Below, in pieces: positions 47,872-56,493 of a DNA stretch of 64,000 nucleotides. The notes beneath the pieces are model-generated. The model was not told where the DNA came from and made no database searches. It was given only the letters and a program-made list of their open reading frames with translations. This DNA comes from Georgenia wutianyii (lineage in GTDB: Bacteria > Actinomycetota > Actinomycetes > Actinomycetales > Actinomycetaceae). The position numbers and the translations under genes are program-made. Within the stretch, counting starts at the first letter, position 1; each line of letters begins with the position of its first letter. The DNA is taken from contig NZ_CP040899.1 of NCBI RefSeq assembly GCF_006349365.1, positions 2,914,001 to 2,978,000 of the forward strand, written 5' to 3'.

Positions 47872-48021
47872 ATGTACGAAGCGCCACGCATGACCGAGGT
47901 GGGAAGCGTCCACGGCCTGACCCTGGGCAAGCTCGCCTGGGGTCCTCAGAAGGACAACCACATCTGGTGGGACGTCTGGGGCGACCCGGCCGACCCGAAG
48001 CCCCCGGTCGGCTCCCGCTGA
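47872..48021 (+). CDS. Lasso peptide precursor
   Basis: This 49-residue peptide follows AAGGAGG by 6 bases. The leader MYEAPRMTEVGSVHGLTL fits the lasso leader pattern YxxPxLxxxGxxxxxT: Tyr2, Pro5, Met7 (for Leu), Gly11, and Thr17 at position -2. The predicted core starts at Gly19: GKLAWGPQKDNHIWWDVWGD, then PADPKPPVGSR. The core would be 31 residues, Trp-rich and with a Pro/Asp-rich tail. Acidic residues are at core positions 10, 16, 20 and 23, none at the usual 7-9. A Ser stands just before the terminal Arg, close to where HprK-type lasso kinases phosphorylate. A 3' neighbour, the cyclase, starts 82 bases on. Confidence 0.88.
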   Translation: MYEAPRMTEVGSVHGLTLGKLAWGPQKDNHIWWDVWGDPADPKPPVGSR

Positions 48022-48103
48022 CCGCGACGCTTTCGGGGCGGGCCGGCCGGACCACGTGGTCCGGCCGGCCCGCCGGTACGTGCACCTTCGACGAGAGGCG
48101 TCC

Positions 48104-49282
48104 ATGAGCACCCCGACGGCGCACGCGACGTTCACCCGGCTCACGCGGGCCGAGACGCACCTCGCCCTGCCGGCCGAGGGTCCGGTGGACGCGCCCCGTC
48201 ACCCCACAAGCGGCACCGCCCGCCAGGTGCTCGAGTCCGTGCTCCTCGACGCCCTCACCACCTCCCCGTGCTACGTCCTCTTCTCCGGCGGCCGTGACTC
48301 CTCCGCCCTCCTCGCGCTGGCGACGCACGTCGCGCGCAGGCAGGGTCTGCCGGAGCCGGTCCCGGTCACCGTTCGCCACCCGGGCGTGCCGGAGGCCGAC
48401 GAGACCTCCTGGCAGGACCTCGTCCTGGGGCACCTGCGCCTGCGCGAGCACGTCGTCCTGGAGTTCCGCGGCGAGCAGCGCCTCCTCGGCGAGGTCGCCA
48501 CCGCCGCGCTGCTCCGGCACGGGCCGCTGTGGCCCGAGGCAGTCCAGCTGCAGGGAGCCGTCTACCGGCAGCTCGACGTCGGTGCCGTCGTCTCCGGGGA
48601 GGGCGGCGACCTGCTCCTCGACGGCCGGCGTGCCGGTGCCCTCCGCGACGCCCTCGCGATGACCCGGCCCCGGCGCCGGCACCTGCGTCGCGGGCTGCGG
48701 GCGGCCCGCCCCACCCACCTGCGCCGTCGTGAGCTGCGCCGGCACCGCTCCGACCTCACCCCGCCGTGGCTACGGCCCCCGGCCGCCGAGGCGTACCTGC
48801 GCCAGGTCCTCGCGATGAGCGCCGAGCCGCTGCGGTGGGACGCCGCGACCCGGGCCGGGCTGCGCGCCCGCCCGATGGTCGTGGCCATGGACAACTTCGA
48901 GGCCGGCATCGCGGAGTACGGCTCGCGGCCGGTCACCCCGTTCACCGACCTGCGCGTCGCCGACGCCCTCGCCGCGGAGGGCGGGCCCCTCGGGCTCGGG
49001 GACCGGACGGCGATCTTCCGCCGGCTCTTCCACGACGTCCTGCCCGACCGCGTCCTCGCCCGCCGTTCCAAGGCCTCGTTCAACTCCACCCGCTGGGGGC
49101 CGCAGGAGCGGGAGTTCGCCCACGGCTGGGACGGCAGCGGCCTCGACCCGGCGTGGGTCGACCCGGTGGCGCTGCGCGCGGCGTGGCTCGAGGAGGACCC
49201 CCACCCGGCGGCCGACTTCCTCCTCCACGTCGCCTGGGCGCACGCCCACGGCGTCCCGGTGTGGCCGGAGGGCTCGTCGTGA
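48104..49282 (+). CDS. Short lasso cyclase-like asparagine synthetase domain protein
   Basis: This 392-residue protein has the ATP-pyrophosphatase P-loop FSGGRDSSALLALA (SGGRDS at 61-66), VSGEGGDLLLDGR, VTPFTDLRVADALA and RSKASFNSTRWGP of asparagine synthetase/lasso C proteins. It would adenylate the acidic side chain of the core and form the macrolactam. Typical lasso cyclases are about 500-600 residues and keep a vestigial N-terminal glutaminase (Ntn) domain; here the P-loop begins only 60 residues from the start and the 82-base upstream gap cannot encode that domain. The ATG at 48104 follows GAGAGG. The stop overlaps the next gene start (GTGA). Confidence 0.88.
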   Translation: MSTPTAHATFTRLTRAETHLALPAEGPVDAPRHPTSGTARQVLESVLLDALTTSPCYVLFSGGRDSSALLALATHVARRQGLPEPVPVTVRHPGVPEADETSWQDLVLGHLRLREHVVLEFRGEQRLLGEVATAALLRHGPLWPEAVQLQGAVYRQLDVGAVVSGEGGDLLLDGRRAGALRDALAMTRPRRRHLRRGLRAARPTHLRRRELRRHRSDLTPPWLRPPAAEAYLRQVLAMSAEPLRWDAATRAGLRARPMVVAMDNFEAGIAEYGSRPVTPFTDLRVADALAAEGGPLGLGDRTAIFRRLFHDVLPDRVLARRSKASFNSTRWGPQEREFAHGWDGSGLDPAWVDPVALRAAWLEEDPHPAADFLLHVAWAHAHGVPVWPEGSS

Positions 49283-49734
49283 GGCCGCTCGGCACGGTCC
49301 GCACGCTCCTGCGGCGTCCGCCCCGCGCGTGGTTCCGGGCAGCACAGGCCGCCGCCCTCGCCGGGGTCGTCGAGGTCGGGCTGCGTACCGTGCGACTCCC
49401 CCGGCTCACGCGGCTGCTGGGCGTGCGCCTCGTCCTGGACGGAGCCGTCGGGCGGGTCGGTGACCCCGGTCTGGTACGGCTGTCCTCCTCCGAGGCGGAG
49501 CGCCTCGACGTCACCTGGCGGTTGTTGCGCCACCGGCCGTTCAACGGCACCTGCCTGCGCCGGGCGCTGCTCGGCGCCCACGCGCTGCGCCACCGCGACC
49601 ACGCGGTCCGCATCGGGGTGCAGAAGGTCGCCGGGGAGGTCAAGGCGCACGCCTGGCTCGAGGTGGACGGGATCGTCATGGACCCGGACGGCATCGAGAG
49701 CTTCCGGTCGCTCACGGCGGGGGCACCCGCATGA
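49279..49734 (+). CDS. Lasso peptide biosynthesis B2 protein (leader peptidase)
   Basis: This 151-residue transglutaminase-like Cys protease (PF13471) has FNGTCLRRALLGAHALRHR, KAHAWLEVDG and VMDPDG. The triad is Cys92, His124 and Asp135. The Cys-x-x-R-A motif is the B2 family signature. It cuts the leader after the Thr-x position so that the core N-terminus can cyclise, guided by the B1/PqqD protein. It overlaps the cyclase by 4 bases (GTGA) and the kinase gene by 4 (ATGA), a chain of coupled starts. No fused B1 domain is present; B1 is encoded on the opposite strand. Confidence 0.93.
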   Translation: MRPLGTVRTLLRRPPRAWFRAAQAAALAGVVEVGLRTVRLPRLTRLLGVRLVLDGAVGRVGDPGLVRLSSSEAERLDVTWRLLRHRPFNGTCLRRALLGAHALRHRDHAVRIGVQKVAGEVKAHAWLEVDGIVMDPDGIESFRSLTAGAPA

Positions 49735-50690
49735 GGCCCGAACCACCCCAGCGCCTCTACGGCCTCACCGTCGCGGCGGACTTCCCGCTCCACCAGCACC
49801 GCCCCGCGCCGGCCGGCGCCCGCGTCGACCTCACCGTGCTCGACGGCGAGCCGCTCGACGGGAACCACGGCACCCCCGCCGGGCAGGTCCTGCTCGACTT
49901 CGGGCAGGAGCCCGACCGGTGGTACACCGCGGTGCGCCGCCCCGACGCCTCCGTCCTCCTGCGCGTCCACGGCGTGTGCGACTTCGTCCTCGGCCCGGAC
50001 CTCGCGGACGTCACCGTGCACCTCGTGCGCGGGACCGACCCCGGCATGCGCGCGATCATGACGACGGGCACGCTCCTCGCCCTGCAGCTCTACCTCCGGG
50101 GCAACGCGGTCCTCCACGCGAGCGCCGTCGAGCGCGACGGCACCGCCGTCGCCTTCCTCGGCCACTCCGGGATGGGCAAGAGCACCCTCGCCGCGCTCAT
50201 GTGCGCCGACGGGGCGCGGGTCGTCAGCGACGACGTCGTCCCGGTCGCGGCGGGCAGCCGTCCCTGCGTGCCGCTCGGGGCCACCGAGCTCCGGCTGCGG
50301 CCGGGTGCCGAGGCGGTCACCGAGGCCATGGCGACGGGCAGCTACCGGGTACGCACGAGCGCCGACGACCGGACCGTCGTCGGCCTGCCCTCCCCGCAGA
50401 CCGAGGACGTGCCCCTGGGCGCCGTGCTCATCCCCCGCCCCAACCGGGATGGCCGCCTGGAGATGGAGCGGCTGGACCCGAAGTCCGCGGCGTTCGCGAT
50501 CATGAGCTTCCCGCGGCTCATGGGCTGGCGGGACCCCGCGGTCCTCGGTCAGGTCCTCGCCCACGCCTCCTGGCTCGCCAGGACGGTCCCGGTGCTCGTC
50601 GCCCACGTCCCCTGGGGACCCCCGTTCCGGGCGGACGTCGCCGAGACGATCTGGGCCGCCGTCGACCGGACTCCCGTCGCGGGCGCCTGA
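49731..50690 (+). CDS. HprK-like lasso peptide kinase
   Basis: This 319-residue protein has an HPr-kinase-type C-terminal domain: AVLHASAVE, P-loop GHSGMGKST (residues 144-152) and the following SDDVVPV (metal-binding Asp167/168). The N-terminal 110 residues are not HPr-kinase-like and probably hold the peptide-binding part. Homologues in paeninodin-type lasso clusters phosphorylate the C-terminal Ser of the precursor. Here the substrate could be Ser30 of the core, next to the terminal Arg. The stop is 1 base from the stop of the convergent ABC transporter. Confidence 0.88.
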   Translation: MRPEPPQRLYGLTVAADFPLHQHRPAPAGARVDLTVLDGEPLDGNHGTPAGQVLLDFGQEPDRWYTAVRRPDASVLLRVHGVCDFVLGPDLADVTVHLVRGTDPGMRAIMTTGTLLALQLYLRGNAVLHASAVERDGTAVAFLGHSGMGKSTLAALMCADGARVVSDDVVPVAAGSRPCVPLGATELRLRPGAEAVTEAMATGSYRVRTSADDRTVVGLPSPQTEDVPLGAVLIPRPNRDGRLEMERLDPKSAAFAIMSFPRLMGWRDPAVLGQVLAHASWLARTVPVLVAHVPWGPPFRADVAETIWAAVDRTPVAGA

Positions 50691-50691
50691 G

Positions 50692-52560
50692 TCACTCGCG
50701 GGCGGGGGCGTCGAGGTAGGCCGCCGCCTGCAGCCGGAACAGCTCTGCGTACATCCCGTCGCGGGCCATGAGCTCGGTGTGCGAGCCGGACTCCACCACC
50801 CGGCCCTCGTCGAGGACGTAGATGACGTCCGCCGAGCGCACCGAGGAGAAGCGGTGGGAGATGAAGACGGCCGTACGCCCGGCGAGCACGGCGCGCAGCG
50901 ACTCGTACAGCCTGCTCTCGGCTCGCGGGTCCAGCGCTGCCGTGGGCTCGTCGAGGATCATGAGCTCGGCGTCGCGGTAGAAGGCGCGGGCGATCGCCAC
51001 GCGCTGCCACTGGCCTCCCGACAGGTCGCGCCCACCCTTGAAGATCCGGGAGAGGACCGTGTCGTAGCCCTGGGGCAGGGCGGTGAGGAAGCCGGCGGCC
51101 CCGGAGCGCGCGGCGGCCTCGGCGACGCGCTCGTCGTCGGGCCCGTCGGCGTACCTGCCGAAGGCGATGTTCTCCCGGGCGGTGAAGGCGTAGCGGACGA
51201 AGTCCTGGAAGATCACCGCGACCCGCTCGCGCACCGAGACACGGGAGTACTCCCGGGTGTCGCGGCCGTCCCACCGCACGGCCCCGTCCGTGGGGTCGTA
51301 CAGCCCGGCGAGGATCTTGGCCAGGGTGGTCTTGCCCGAGCCGTTCTCCCCGACGAGCGCGACGACCTGGCCGCGCCTGATCCGCAGGTCGACCCCGCGC
51401 AGCGCCTCTGCCTCACTGCCCGGGTAGGTGAACCGCACGTCCTCGACGGAGATCTCCTCGAAGCCCTCCGGCGCGGGGGCACCGGCCTCCTCGTCCCGCG
51501 CCACCGTGCCCAGCGCCATGAACTCGTCGACGTCGTGGAGGAAGAGCCCCGCCTCGAAGATCGACTGCGTGCTCCGCAGGAGGGTCTGCACCTGGCCCTG
51601 GAGCATCCGGATCGCGACGATCGCGGCGCCGGCCTGCGCGACCGAGACCGCCCCGTCGCCGATGAGCCGCACGAGGACGAGCAGGGTCCCGGTGAGCACG
51701 ACCGCCGAGCCGAGGTTGCCCATGGTGCTCAGGGTCAGCCGGCGCCGCAGGTGACGGGCGAGGTCGGCGAGGTAGGCCGCGTAGAGCTCGTCGAACCGCG
51801 CACGCAACGGCCGCCCGAGGTCGAAGGCCCGGACCTCCTTCGCCTCCTCCCGGGTGGTGAGGAGGTAGCTGAGGTAGGCGCGCCGCCGCTGGTGCGGCGT
51901 CTGGTCGACGGTGAAGCCGAACTCCAGGCGGCTCTCCCGCCGGTTGGTGAGGATCAGCGGCAGCCCGCCGAGGAGCAGCAGCGGCAGGAGGACCGGATGG
52001 ATCCCCACGAGGACCGCGCCGACGCCGACCGTGGCGGTCAGTCCCCCGACGATCCCGAGGAGCGCCTGGGTCACCTGGAAGGGCCGGCTCGTGGCCGCCG
52101 CCTCGACCCGCTGGAGCCGGTCGTAGAAGGCCGCCGACTCGAAGTAGCGCAGGGACACGCCCGTCGCGGCGTCCAGCACGTCCTGGTAGGTGCGGCGCGC
52201 CACCGACTCCCCGAGGTACCGGCTGAACCTGCCGCGGACGGCGTCCAGGAGCGTGGCCAGCGCCATGAGCCCGGCGAGGCCGAGCGTGGCGAGGAGGAGC
52301 GAGGTCGGCACCCCGTCGCCCGGTCCCAGGGTGAGGACGGCGGAGAGGAACGACTCGACGATGAGCACCTGGCCCGCGAGCACGAGCGCGGCCAGGACCT
52401 GCACGACGAGCAGGCCGAGGAAGAGGGACCGTCCGGCGCCCCACACGAGCTGGGTGGAGCGGCGCAGGAGCCGCCACAGCCGTCCCACGGACCGTCGCTG
52501 GTTCCGGCTCTCGATCTGCAGGTCGAGCGGGTCGAGCGGCTCGCCGGCCTCCTCGCTCAC
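50692..52560 (-). CDS. ABC exporter with fused membrane and ATPase domains
   Basis: This 622-residue half-transporter has about six membrane helices in residues 35-340 and a C-terminal nucleotide-binding domain. Walker A is GENGSGKTT, the signature is LSGGQWQR and Walker B is LMILDEPTAALD, with the H-loop FISHRFSS. It matches exporters that secrete lasso peptides and may also give immunity; a homodimer would be the active form. No N-terminal peptidase domain is present, so leader removal is by the B2 protein. The GTG start lies 7 bases after the stop of the B1 gene. Confidence 0.9.
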   Translation of the reverse strand: MSEEAGEPLDPLDLQIESRNQRRSVGRLWRLLRRSTQLVWGAGRSLFLGLLVVQVLAALVLAGQVLIVESFLSAVLTLGPGDGVPTSLLLATLGLAGLMALATLLDAVRGRFSRYLGESVARRTYQDVLDAATGVSLRYFESAAFYDRLQRVEAAATSRPFQVTQALLGIVGGLTATVGVGAVLVGIHPVLLPLLLLGGLPLILTNRRESRLEFGFTVDQTPHQRRRAYLSYLLTTREEAKEVRAFDLGRPLRARFDELYAAYLADLARHLRRRLTLSTMGNLGSAVVLTGTLLVLVRLIGDGAVSVAQAGAAIVAIRMLQGQVQTLLRSTQSIFEAGLFLHDVDEFMALGTVARDEEAGAPAPEGFEEISVEDVRFTYPGSEAEALRGVDLRIRRGQVVALVGENGSGKTTLAKILAGLYDPTDGAVRWDGRDTREYSRVSVRERVAVIFQDFVRYAFTARENIAFGRYADGPDDERVAEAAARSGAAGFLTALPQGYDTVLSRIFKGGRDLSGGQWQRVAIARAFYRDAELMILDEPTAALDPRAESRLYESLRAVLAGRTAVFISHRFSSVRSADVIYVLDEGRVVESGSHTELMARDGMYAELFRLQAAAYLDAPARE

Positions 52561-52567
52561 CGCCGGG

Positions 52568-52819
52568 TCACCGCAGCAGGCCCTTGTCACGCAGGTCGGT
52601 GACGAAGGAGCGGGCGTCCGCCTCGGCGGTCTCACGCGGGATGCCGAACTCCTCGACGAGCGCGTCCGCGAGCTCGTCGAGCGAGCGCTCCTCGGTGAGC
52701 AGCCGCGTCAGGGTGGCGCCGGCGACGTTCGTCGTGAGGTAGACGGACCTGGCCGTGTCGAGGACGACGAGCTCGCCGTCGATCTCCTGCCAGGTGATGT
52801 CCTCGCTCCGCAGCTGCAC
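52568..52819 (-). CDS. PqqD-like lasso B1 protein (RiPP recognition element)
   Basis: This 83-residue protein has the PqqD/RRE pattern: ITWQEIDGELVVLDTARSVY, LTTNVAGATLTRLLTEER and a helical ending DELADALVEEF and RSFVTDLRDKGLL. It binds the YxxP leader motif and delivers the precursor to the B2 protease and cyclase. The GTG start is at 52819. It is transcribed with the exporter, away from rplQ, behind two hairpins. Confidence 0.92.
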   Translation of the reverse strand: MQLRSEDITWQEIDGELVVLDTARSVYLTTNVAGATLTRLLTEERSLDELADALVEEFGIPRETAEADARSFVTDLRDKGLLR

Positions 52820-52883
52820 GTGCGCTCCCTCGTCCTCGCGGCCCGGCAGTGCGCGGGGCGGCCGCTCGTCAGCCTACTGGCGC

Positions 52884-52903
52884 CCGCCCTCCCGGGAGGG
52901 CGG
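52884..52903. terminator. 20-bp perfect palindrome between B1 and rplQ
   Basis: A 20-base palindrome (10+10) that can fold into an 8-bp stem with a CCGG loop, followed by TTTG on the plus strand. Together with the hairpin at 52926 it isolates the lasso genes from the ribosomal operon. Confidence 0.5.
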
Positions 52904-52925
52904 TTTGCTGCGGGGGCCGACGACG

Positions 52926-52966
52926 GACGAGGCCCGCCGCCCCGGGTGGGGGCAGCGGGCCTCGTC
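52926..52966 (-). terminator. Terminator after rplQ
   Basis: The arms 52926-52937 and 52955-52966 pair perfectly over 12 bases. After one mismatch, five more pairs close on a GGGTG loop. It lies 67 bases after the rplQ stop. Confidence 0.65.
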
Positions 52967-53032
52967 TGTGTCGGCGCGCCTGGTGAGGGCGCCGTCGCGG
53001 ACCGGGCACACGGTGGTGGGCCCGGCCCGACG

Positions 53033-53575
53033 TCACTTGCTCTCGGCGTCCTCGGCGGGGGCCTCGGTGGTCTCCTCGGCGGCGGCCTCCTCGGCCTCCT
53101 CGGCCGGCGTCTCCTCGACGACGGTCTCCTCGGTGACCTCGGCCTCGACGGCCGGGGCGGCCGCGGCGCGCGCGGTGGCCTTCTCGGCCTCGCGGACGGT
53201 GGCCTGCTTCGGGCTCACCGGCTCCATGACGAGCTCGATGACCGCCATGGGGGCGTTGTCGCCCTTGCGCGGCGCCGTCTTGGTGATCCGGGTGTAGCCA
53301 CCCTGACGCTCGGCCATCGCCGGGGCGATCTCGGTGAAGAGCTCGTGGACGACGCTCTTGTCCTTGACCGTCGTCATGACCTTGCGGCGGGCGTGCAGGT
53401 CACCACGCTTGCCGAGGGTGATGAGCTTCTCCACGACGGGACGCAGGCGCTTGGCGCGGTGCTCCGTCGTCGTGATGGCGCGGTGCTCGAGCAGCGCGGT
53501 GGCGAGGTTCGCCAGCATGTGACGCTCGTGGGCGGGGCTGCCACCAAGACGGGGGCCCTTGGGGGGAGTGGGCAT
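53033..53575 (-). CDS. rplQ: 50S ribosomal protein L17 with acidic C-terminal extension
   Basis: The 180-residue protein has the L17 core (about 1-120): [40 protein letters not shown] and [11 protein letters not shown] tail of about 55 residues is rich in Ala and Glu ([20 protein letters not shown]), as in several Micrococcales. It follows rpoA after 30 bases. Downstream, truA would normally come next, but a lasso cluster stands here. Confidence 0.97.
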   Translation of the reverse strand: MPTPPKGPRLGGSPAHERHMLANLATALLEHRAITTTEHRAKRLRPVVEKLITLGKRGDLHARRKVMTTVKDKSVVHELFTEIAPAMAERQGGYTRITKTAPRKGDNAPMAVIELVMEPVSPKQATVREAEKATARAAAAPAVEAEVTEETVVEETPAEEAEEAAAEETTEAPAEDAESK

Positions 53576-53605
53576 GATCTCTCCTGTAGTCGTTCGTTGG
53601 TGGCG

Positions 53606-54616
53606 TCAGTCGCGCGGGTCGCTGAACTCGACGTCGCCCTCGTAGGAGGGCTCGTCCACGGCGTTGATGTCGAAGTCGATCGGGCTGTCCTTGAGGCTCA
53701 GGCCGAGGCCGGCGAGCTTCTCGCGGATCTCCGTGATCGACTTCGAGCCGAAGTTGCGGATGTCGAGGAGGTCGGCCTCGCTGCGCGCGACGAGCTCCCC
53801 GACGGAGTGGATGCCCTCGCGCTTGAGGCAGTTGTACGAGCGCGACTGCAGCCCGAGCTCCTCGATCGGAAGGGCGAGGTCGGCGGCGAGGGCGGCGTCG
53901 GTCGGCGAGGGGCCGATCTCGATGCCCTCGGCCTCGACGTTGAGCTCACGGGCCAGGCCGAAGAGCTCGACGAGGGTCTTGCCGGCGGAGGCGAGGGCAT
54001 CCCGCGGGCTGATCGCGCTCTTCGTCTCGACGTCGACGATGAGCTTGTCGAAGTCGGTGCGCTGCTCGACTCGGGTGGCCTCGACCTTGTAGGTCACCTT
54101 GAGGACCGGGGAGTAGATCGAGTCGACCGGAACGCGCCCGATCTCGGAGTCGAGGCTCTTGTTCTGAGCGGCGGACACGTAGCCACGCCCGCGCTCGACC
54201 GTGAGCTCGACCTCGAGCTTGCCCTTGGAGTTGAGCGTCGCCAGGTGGAGGTCGGGGTTGTGCACCTCGACACCGGCCGGCGGGGTGATGTCACCGGCGG
54301 TGACGACACCCGGGCCCTGCTTGCGCAGGTACATGACGACCGGCTCGTCGTGCTCCGAGGAGACGACGATGTTCTTGATGTTGAGGATGATCTCGGTGAC
54401 ATCCTCCTTGACCCCGGGGACGGTCGAGAACTCGTGGAGCACACCGTCGATTCGGATGCTCGTGACCGCAGCACCGGGGATCGAGGAGAGCAGGGTCCGA
54501 CGCAGGGAGTTGCCGAGGGTGTAGCCGAAGCCCGGCTCGAGCGGCTCGAGAGCGAACCGGGAGCGCGTGGGGGAGACGACCTCTTCGGTCAGGGCGGGGC
54601 GCTGTGCGATGAGCAC
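53606..54616 (-). CDS. rpoA: DNA-directed RNA polymerase subunit alpha
   Basis: This 336-residue protein has the alpha N-terminal domain ([20 protein letters not shown], the assembly domain) and the C-terminal domain (about 245-320: [40 protein letters not shown]) that binds UP elements and activators. The GTG start is at 54616. No rpsD lies between rpsK and rpoA, in contrast to Mycobacterium. Confidence 0.98.
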   Translation of the reverse strand: MLIAQRPALTEEVVSPTRSRFALEPLEPGFGYTLGNSLRRTLLSSIPGAAVTSIRIDGVLHEFSTVPGVKEDVTEIILNIKNIVVSSEHDEPVVMYLRKQGPGVVTAGDITPPAGVEVHNPDLHLATLNSKGKLEVELTVERGRGYVSAAQNKSLDSEIGRVPVDSIYSPVLKVTYKVEATRVEQRTDFDKLIVDVETKSAISPRDALASAGKTLVELFGLARELNVEAEGIEIGPSPTDAALAADLALPIEELGLQSRSYNCLKREGIHSVGELVARSEADLLDIRNFGSKSITEIREKLAGLGLSLKDSPIDFDINAVDEPSYEGDVEFSDPRD

Positions 54617-54749
54617 GATGTGTTCCTTTCAGCAGGCATCCGCTATATGACGCCGTGCAGGGCACCCGCCGGTCATCGGTCCGACCGGCGGGGTGGAGCG
54701 AGAGAGCACCGGCCGCACGCCGCGCGAGGCGGCGTGCGGCGCGGACGAC

Positions 54750-55160
54750 TCAGACGCGGCGACGCTTCGGGGGACGGCAGCCGTTGTGGGCCTGGGGCGT
54801 GACGTCCTGGATCGAGCCGACCTCGAGGCCGGCGGCCGTGAGGGAGCGGATCGCGGTCTCACGACCGGAGCCGGGGCCCTTGACGAAGACGTCGACCTTC
54901 TTCATGCCGTGCTCCTGGGCGCGGCGCGCCGCGGCCTCGGCAGCCATCTGGGCGGCGAAGGGCGTCGACTTGCGCGAGCCCTTGAAGCCGACCTGGCCGG
55001 AGGAGGCCCAGGCGATGACCGCACCGCTCGGGTCGGTGAGGGTGACGATCGTGTTGTTGAACGTGCTCTTGATGTACGCGTGGCCGTGCGTGACGTTCTT
55101 GCGCTGGCTGCGACGCGGCTTGCGCGCCGCGGACGAGGCCTGGCGGGTCTTGGGGGGCAT
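54750..55160 (-). CDS. rpsK: 30S ribosomal protein S11
   Basis: A 136-residue protein with [40 protein letters not shown] and the terminal [10 protein letters not shown] of S11. ATG start at 55160. It is part of the infA-rpmJ-rpsM-rpsK-rpoA-rplQ operon. Confidence 0.98.
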   Translation of the reverse strand: MPPKTRQASSAARKPRRSQRKNVTHGHAYIKSTFNNTIVTLTDPSGAVIAWASSGQVGFKGSRKSTPFAAQMAAEAAARRAQEHGMKKVDVFVKGPGSGRETAIRSLTAAGLEVGSIQDVTPQAHNGCRPPKRRRV

Positions 55161-55233
55161 GTGGTGCTTCTCTCCTGGTCGTCGGACCGGGGCACGCGGC
55201 GCGGGGCGCCGTGTCGTGCGACCGGACTACTTC

Positions 55234-55608
55234 TTAGCGGGCCTTCTTCTTGCCGGCCACCGTGCGCTTGGGGCCCTTGCGGGTGCGCGCGTTGGTCTTG
55301 GTGCGCTGACCGCGGACCGGCAGACCGCGGCGGTGGCGAAGGCCCTGGTAGGACCCGATCTCGACCTTGCGGCGGATGTCGGCCTGGACCTCGCGGCGCA
55401 GGTCTCCTTCGACCTTGAAGTTGCCCTCGATGTAGTCACGCAGGGCGACGAGGTCGCTGTCCGTCATGTCCTTGACGCGCAGGTCCGGGCTCACGCCCGT
55501 GGCCTCCAGCGCCAGCTTGGCGCGGGTGCGACCGACGCCGTAGATGTAGGTGAGCGCGATCTCGAGCCGCTTTTCGCGGGGGAGGTCGACGCCGACGAGT
55601 CGTGCCAA
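55234..55608 (-). CDS. rpsM: 30S ribosomal protein S13
   Basis: This 124-residue protein reads [20 protein letters not shown] at its start, with [17 protein letters not shown] and a basic KKKAR end. The TTG at 55608 is preferred because GAGGAG lies about 7 bases upstream and the protein then begins as in all S13 proteins. The longer in-frame GTG upstream would add 13 unrelated residues. Confidence 0.97.
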   Translation of the reverse strand: MARLVGVDLPREKRLEIALTYIYGVGRTRAKLALEATGVSPDLRVKDMTDSDLVALRDYIEGNFKVEGDLRREVQADIRRKVEIGSYQGLRHRRGLPVRGQRTKTNARTRKGPKRTVAGKKKAR

Positions 55609-55742
55609 CTTGTGCTCCTCATGCTGCTCGGAGGTCCTCCGCACCACCCTCCCGTCCGAGCCGGACGGGCCCCGGCCTCCGAACCGGGGGTTGCACGCTG
55701 TGCTGGTGGTACGTCTGGCGGCAGGTCGCCGCCGTCGTCAGG

Positions 55743-55856
55743 TCAGCCCTGACGCTGCTTGTGCCGAACGTTCGTGCAGATGACCATCACGCGGCCGTGC
55801 CGCCGGATGACCTTGCAGTTGTCGCAGATCCTCTTGACGCTGGGCTTGACCTTCAT
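55743..55856 (-). CDS. rpmJ: 50S ribosomal protein L36
   Basis: A 37-residue protein starting [20 protein letters not shown]. The zinc ligands Cys11, Cys14, Cys27 and His32 are all present, so this is the zinc-binding (C+) form. It lies 60 bases after infA and 134 bases before rpsM. Confidence 0.96.
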   Translation of the reverse strand: MKVKPSVKRICDNCKVIRRHGRVMVICTNVRHKQRQG

Positions 55857-55916
55857 GTCATTCCTCCGCCGCCGTCGACGCACACGTCGGGACGGCGATG
55901 CAGTTGTGTCGGGTGA

Positions 55917-56138
<222 letters not shown>

Positions 56139-56259
56139 GTCCTCCGCTAACTCTTCTCTCCTGCATGGCCACCGCGTCTCGGCGGTGGGGCGCACCCCAT
56201 GAGCCCCACTCGTCTGCTTCCGGGCAGAGTTGTGGGCAGGCACGCTCGTCCAGCGCTCC

Positions 56260-56265
56260 ATCATA
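56260..56265 (-). promoter_or_regulatory. Possible -10 element for infA
   Basis: The minus-strand hexamer TATGAT matches the -10 consensus at 5 of 6 positions, about 120 bases before the infA ATG. No convincing -35 is seen. Confidence 0.35.
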
Positions 56266-56349
56266 CGACATCGGGCACCTGCCCGTGTCCATGACCTCAC
56301 TCACAGCGCTGCGCCTGCGCCGGGCCACGAGCCTACCCGGACGACAGGT

Positions 56350-56379
56350 GCGGGCGGGGCCCCGAAGGACCCCGCCCGC
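56350..56379 (-). terminator. Second terminator after the surface operon
   Basis: A perfect 10-bp GC stem, arms 56350-56359 and 56370-56379, with a 10-base loop, about 115 bases after the LPTTG gene stop. Confidence 0.6.
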
Positions 56380-56462
56380 GGACGTGCCTGCGCTGCCGCT
56401 CCCCGCCCCGGCGCCGATCACAAGCGCCAGGGCGGTCCCACGGACCGGCACGTCCCGTGCGC

Positions 56463-56486
56463 CCCGCCGGCGGGCGAACCGGCGGG
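56463..56486 (-). terminator. First terminator after the surface operon
   Basis: A perfect 8-bp stem (56463-56470 with 56479-56486) with an 8-base loop, 7 bases downstream of the LPTTG gene stop. Confidence 0.55.
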
Positions 56487-56493
56487 ACACGTC

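Larger units (their letters stand above)
56139..56493. other. 355-bp non-coding region upstream of infA with hairpins
   Basis: No gene is seen. The half near the surface operon contains two hairpins that act as its probable terminators. The half near infA contains a possible -10 at 56260-56265. Nothing else stands out. Confidence 0.6.

Noticed and set aside
47872..48021. Precursor as a lanthipeptide or thiopeptide
   Set aside because: The core contains no Cys and only one Ser, and no dehydratase or YcaO gene is nearby; B1/B2/cyclase genes fit a lasso peptide.
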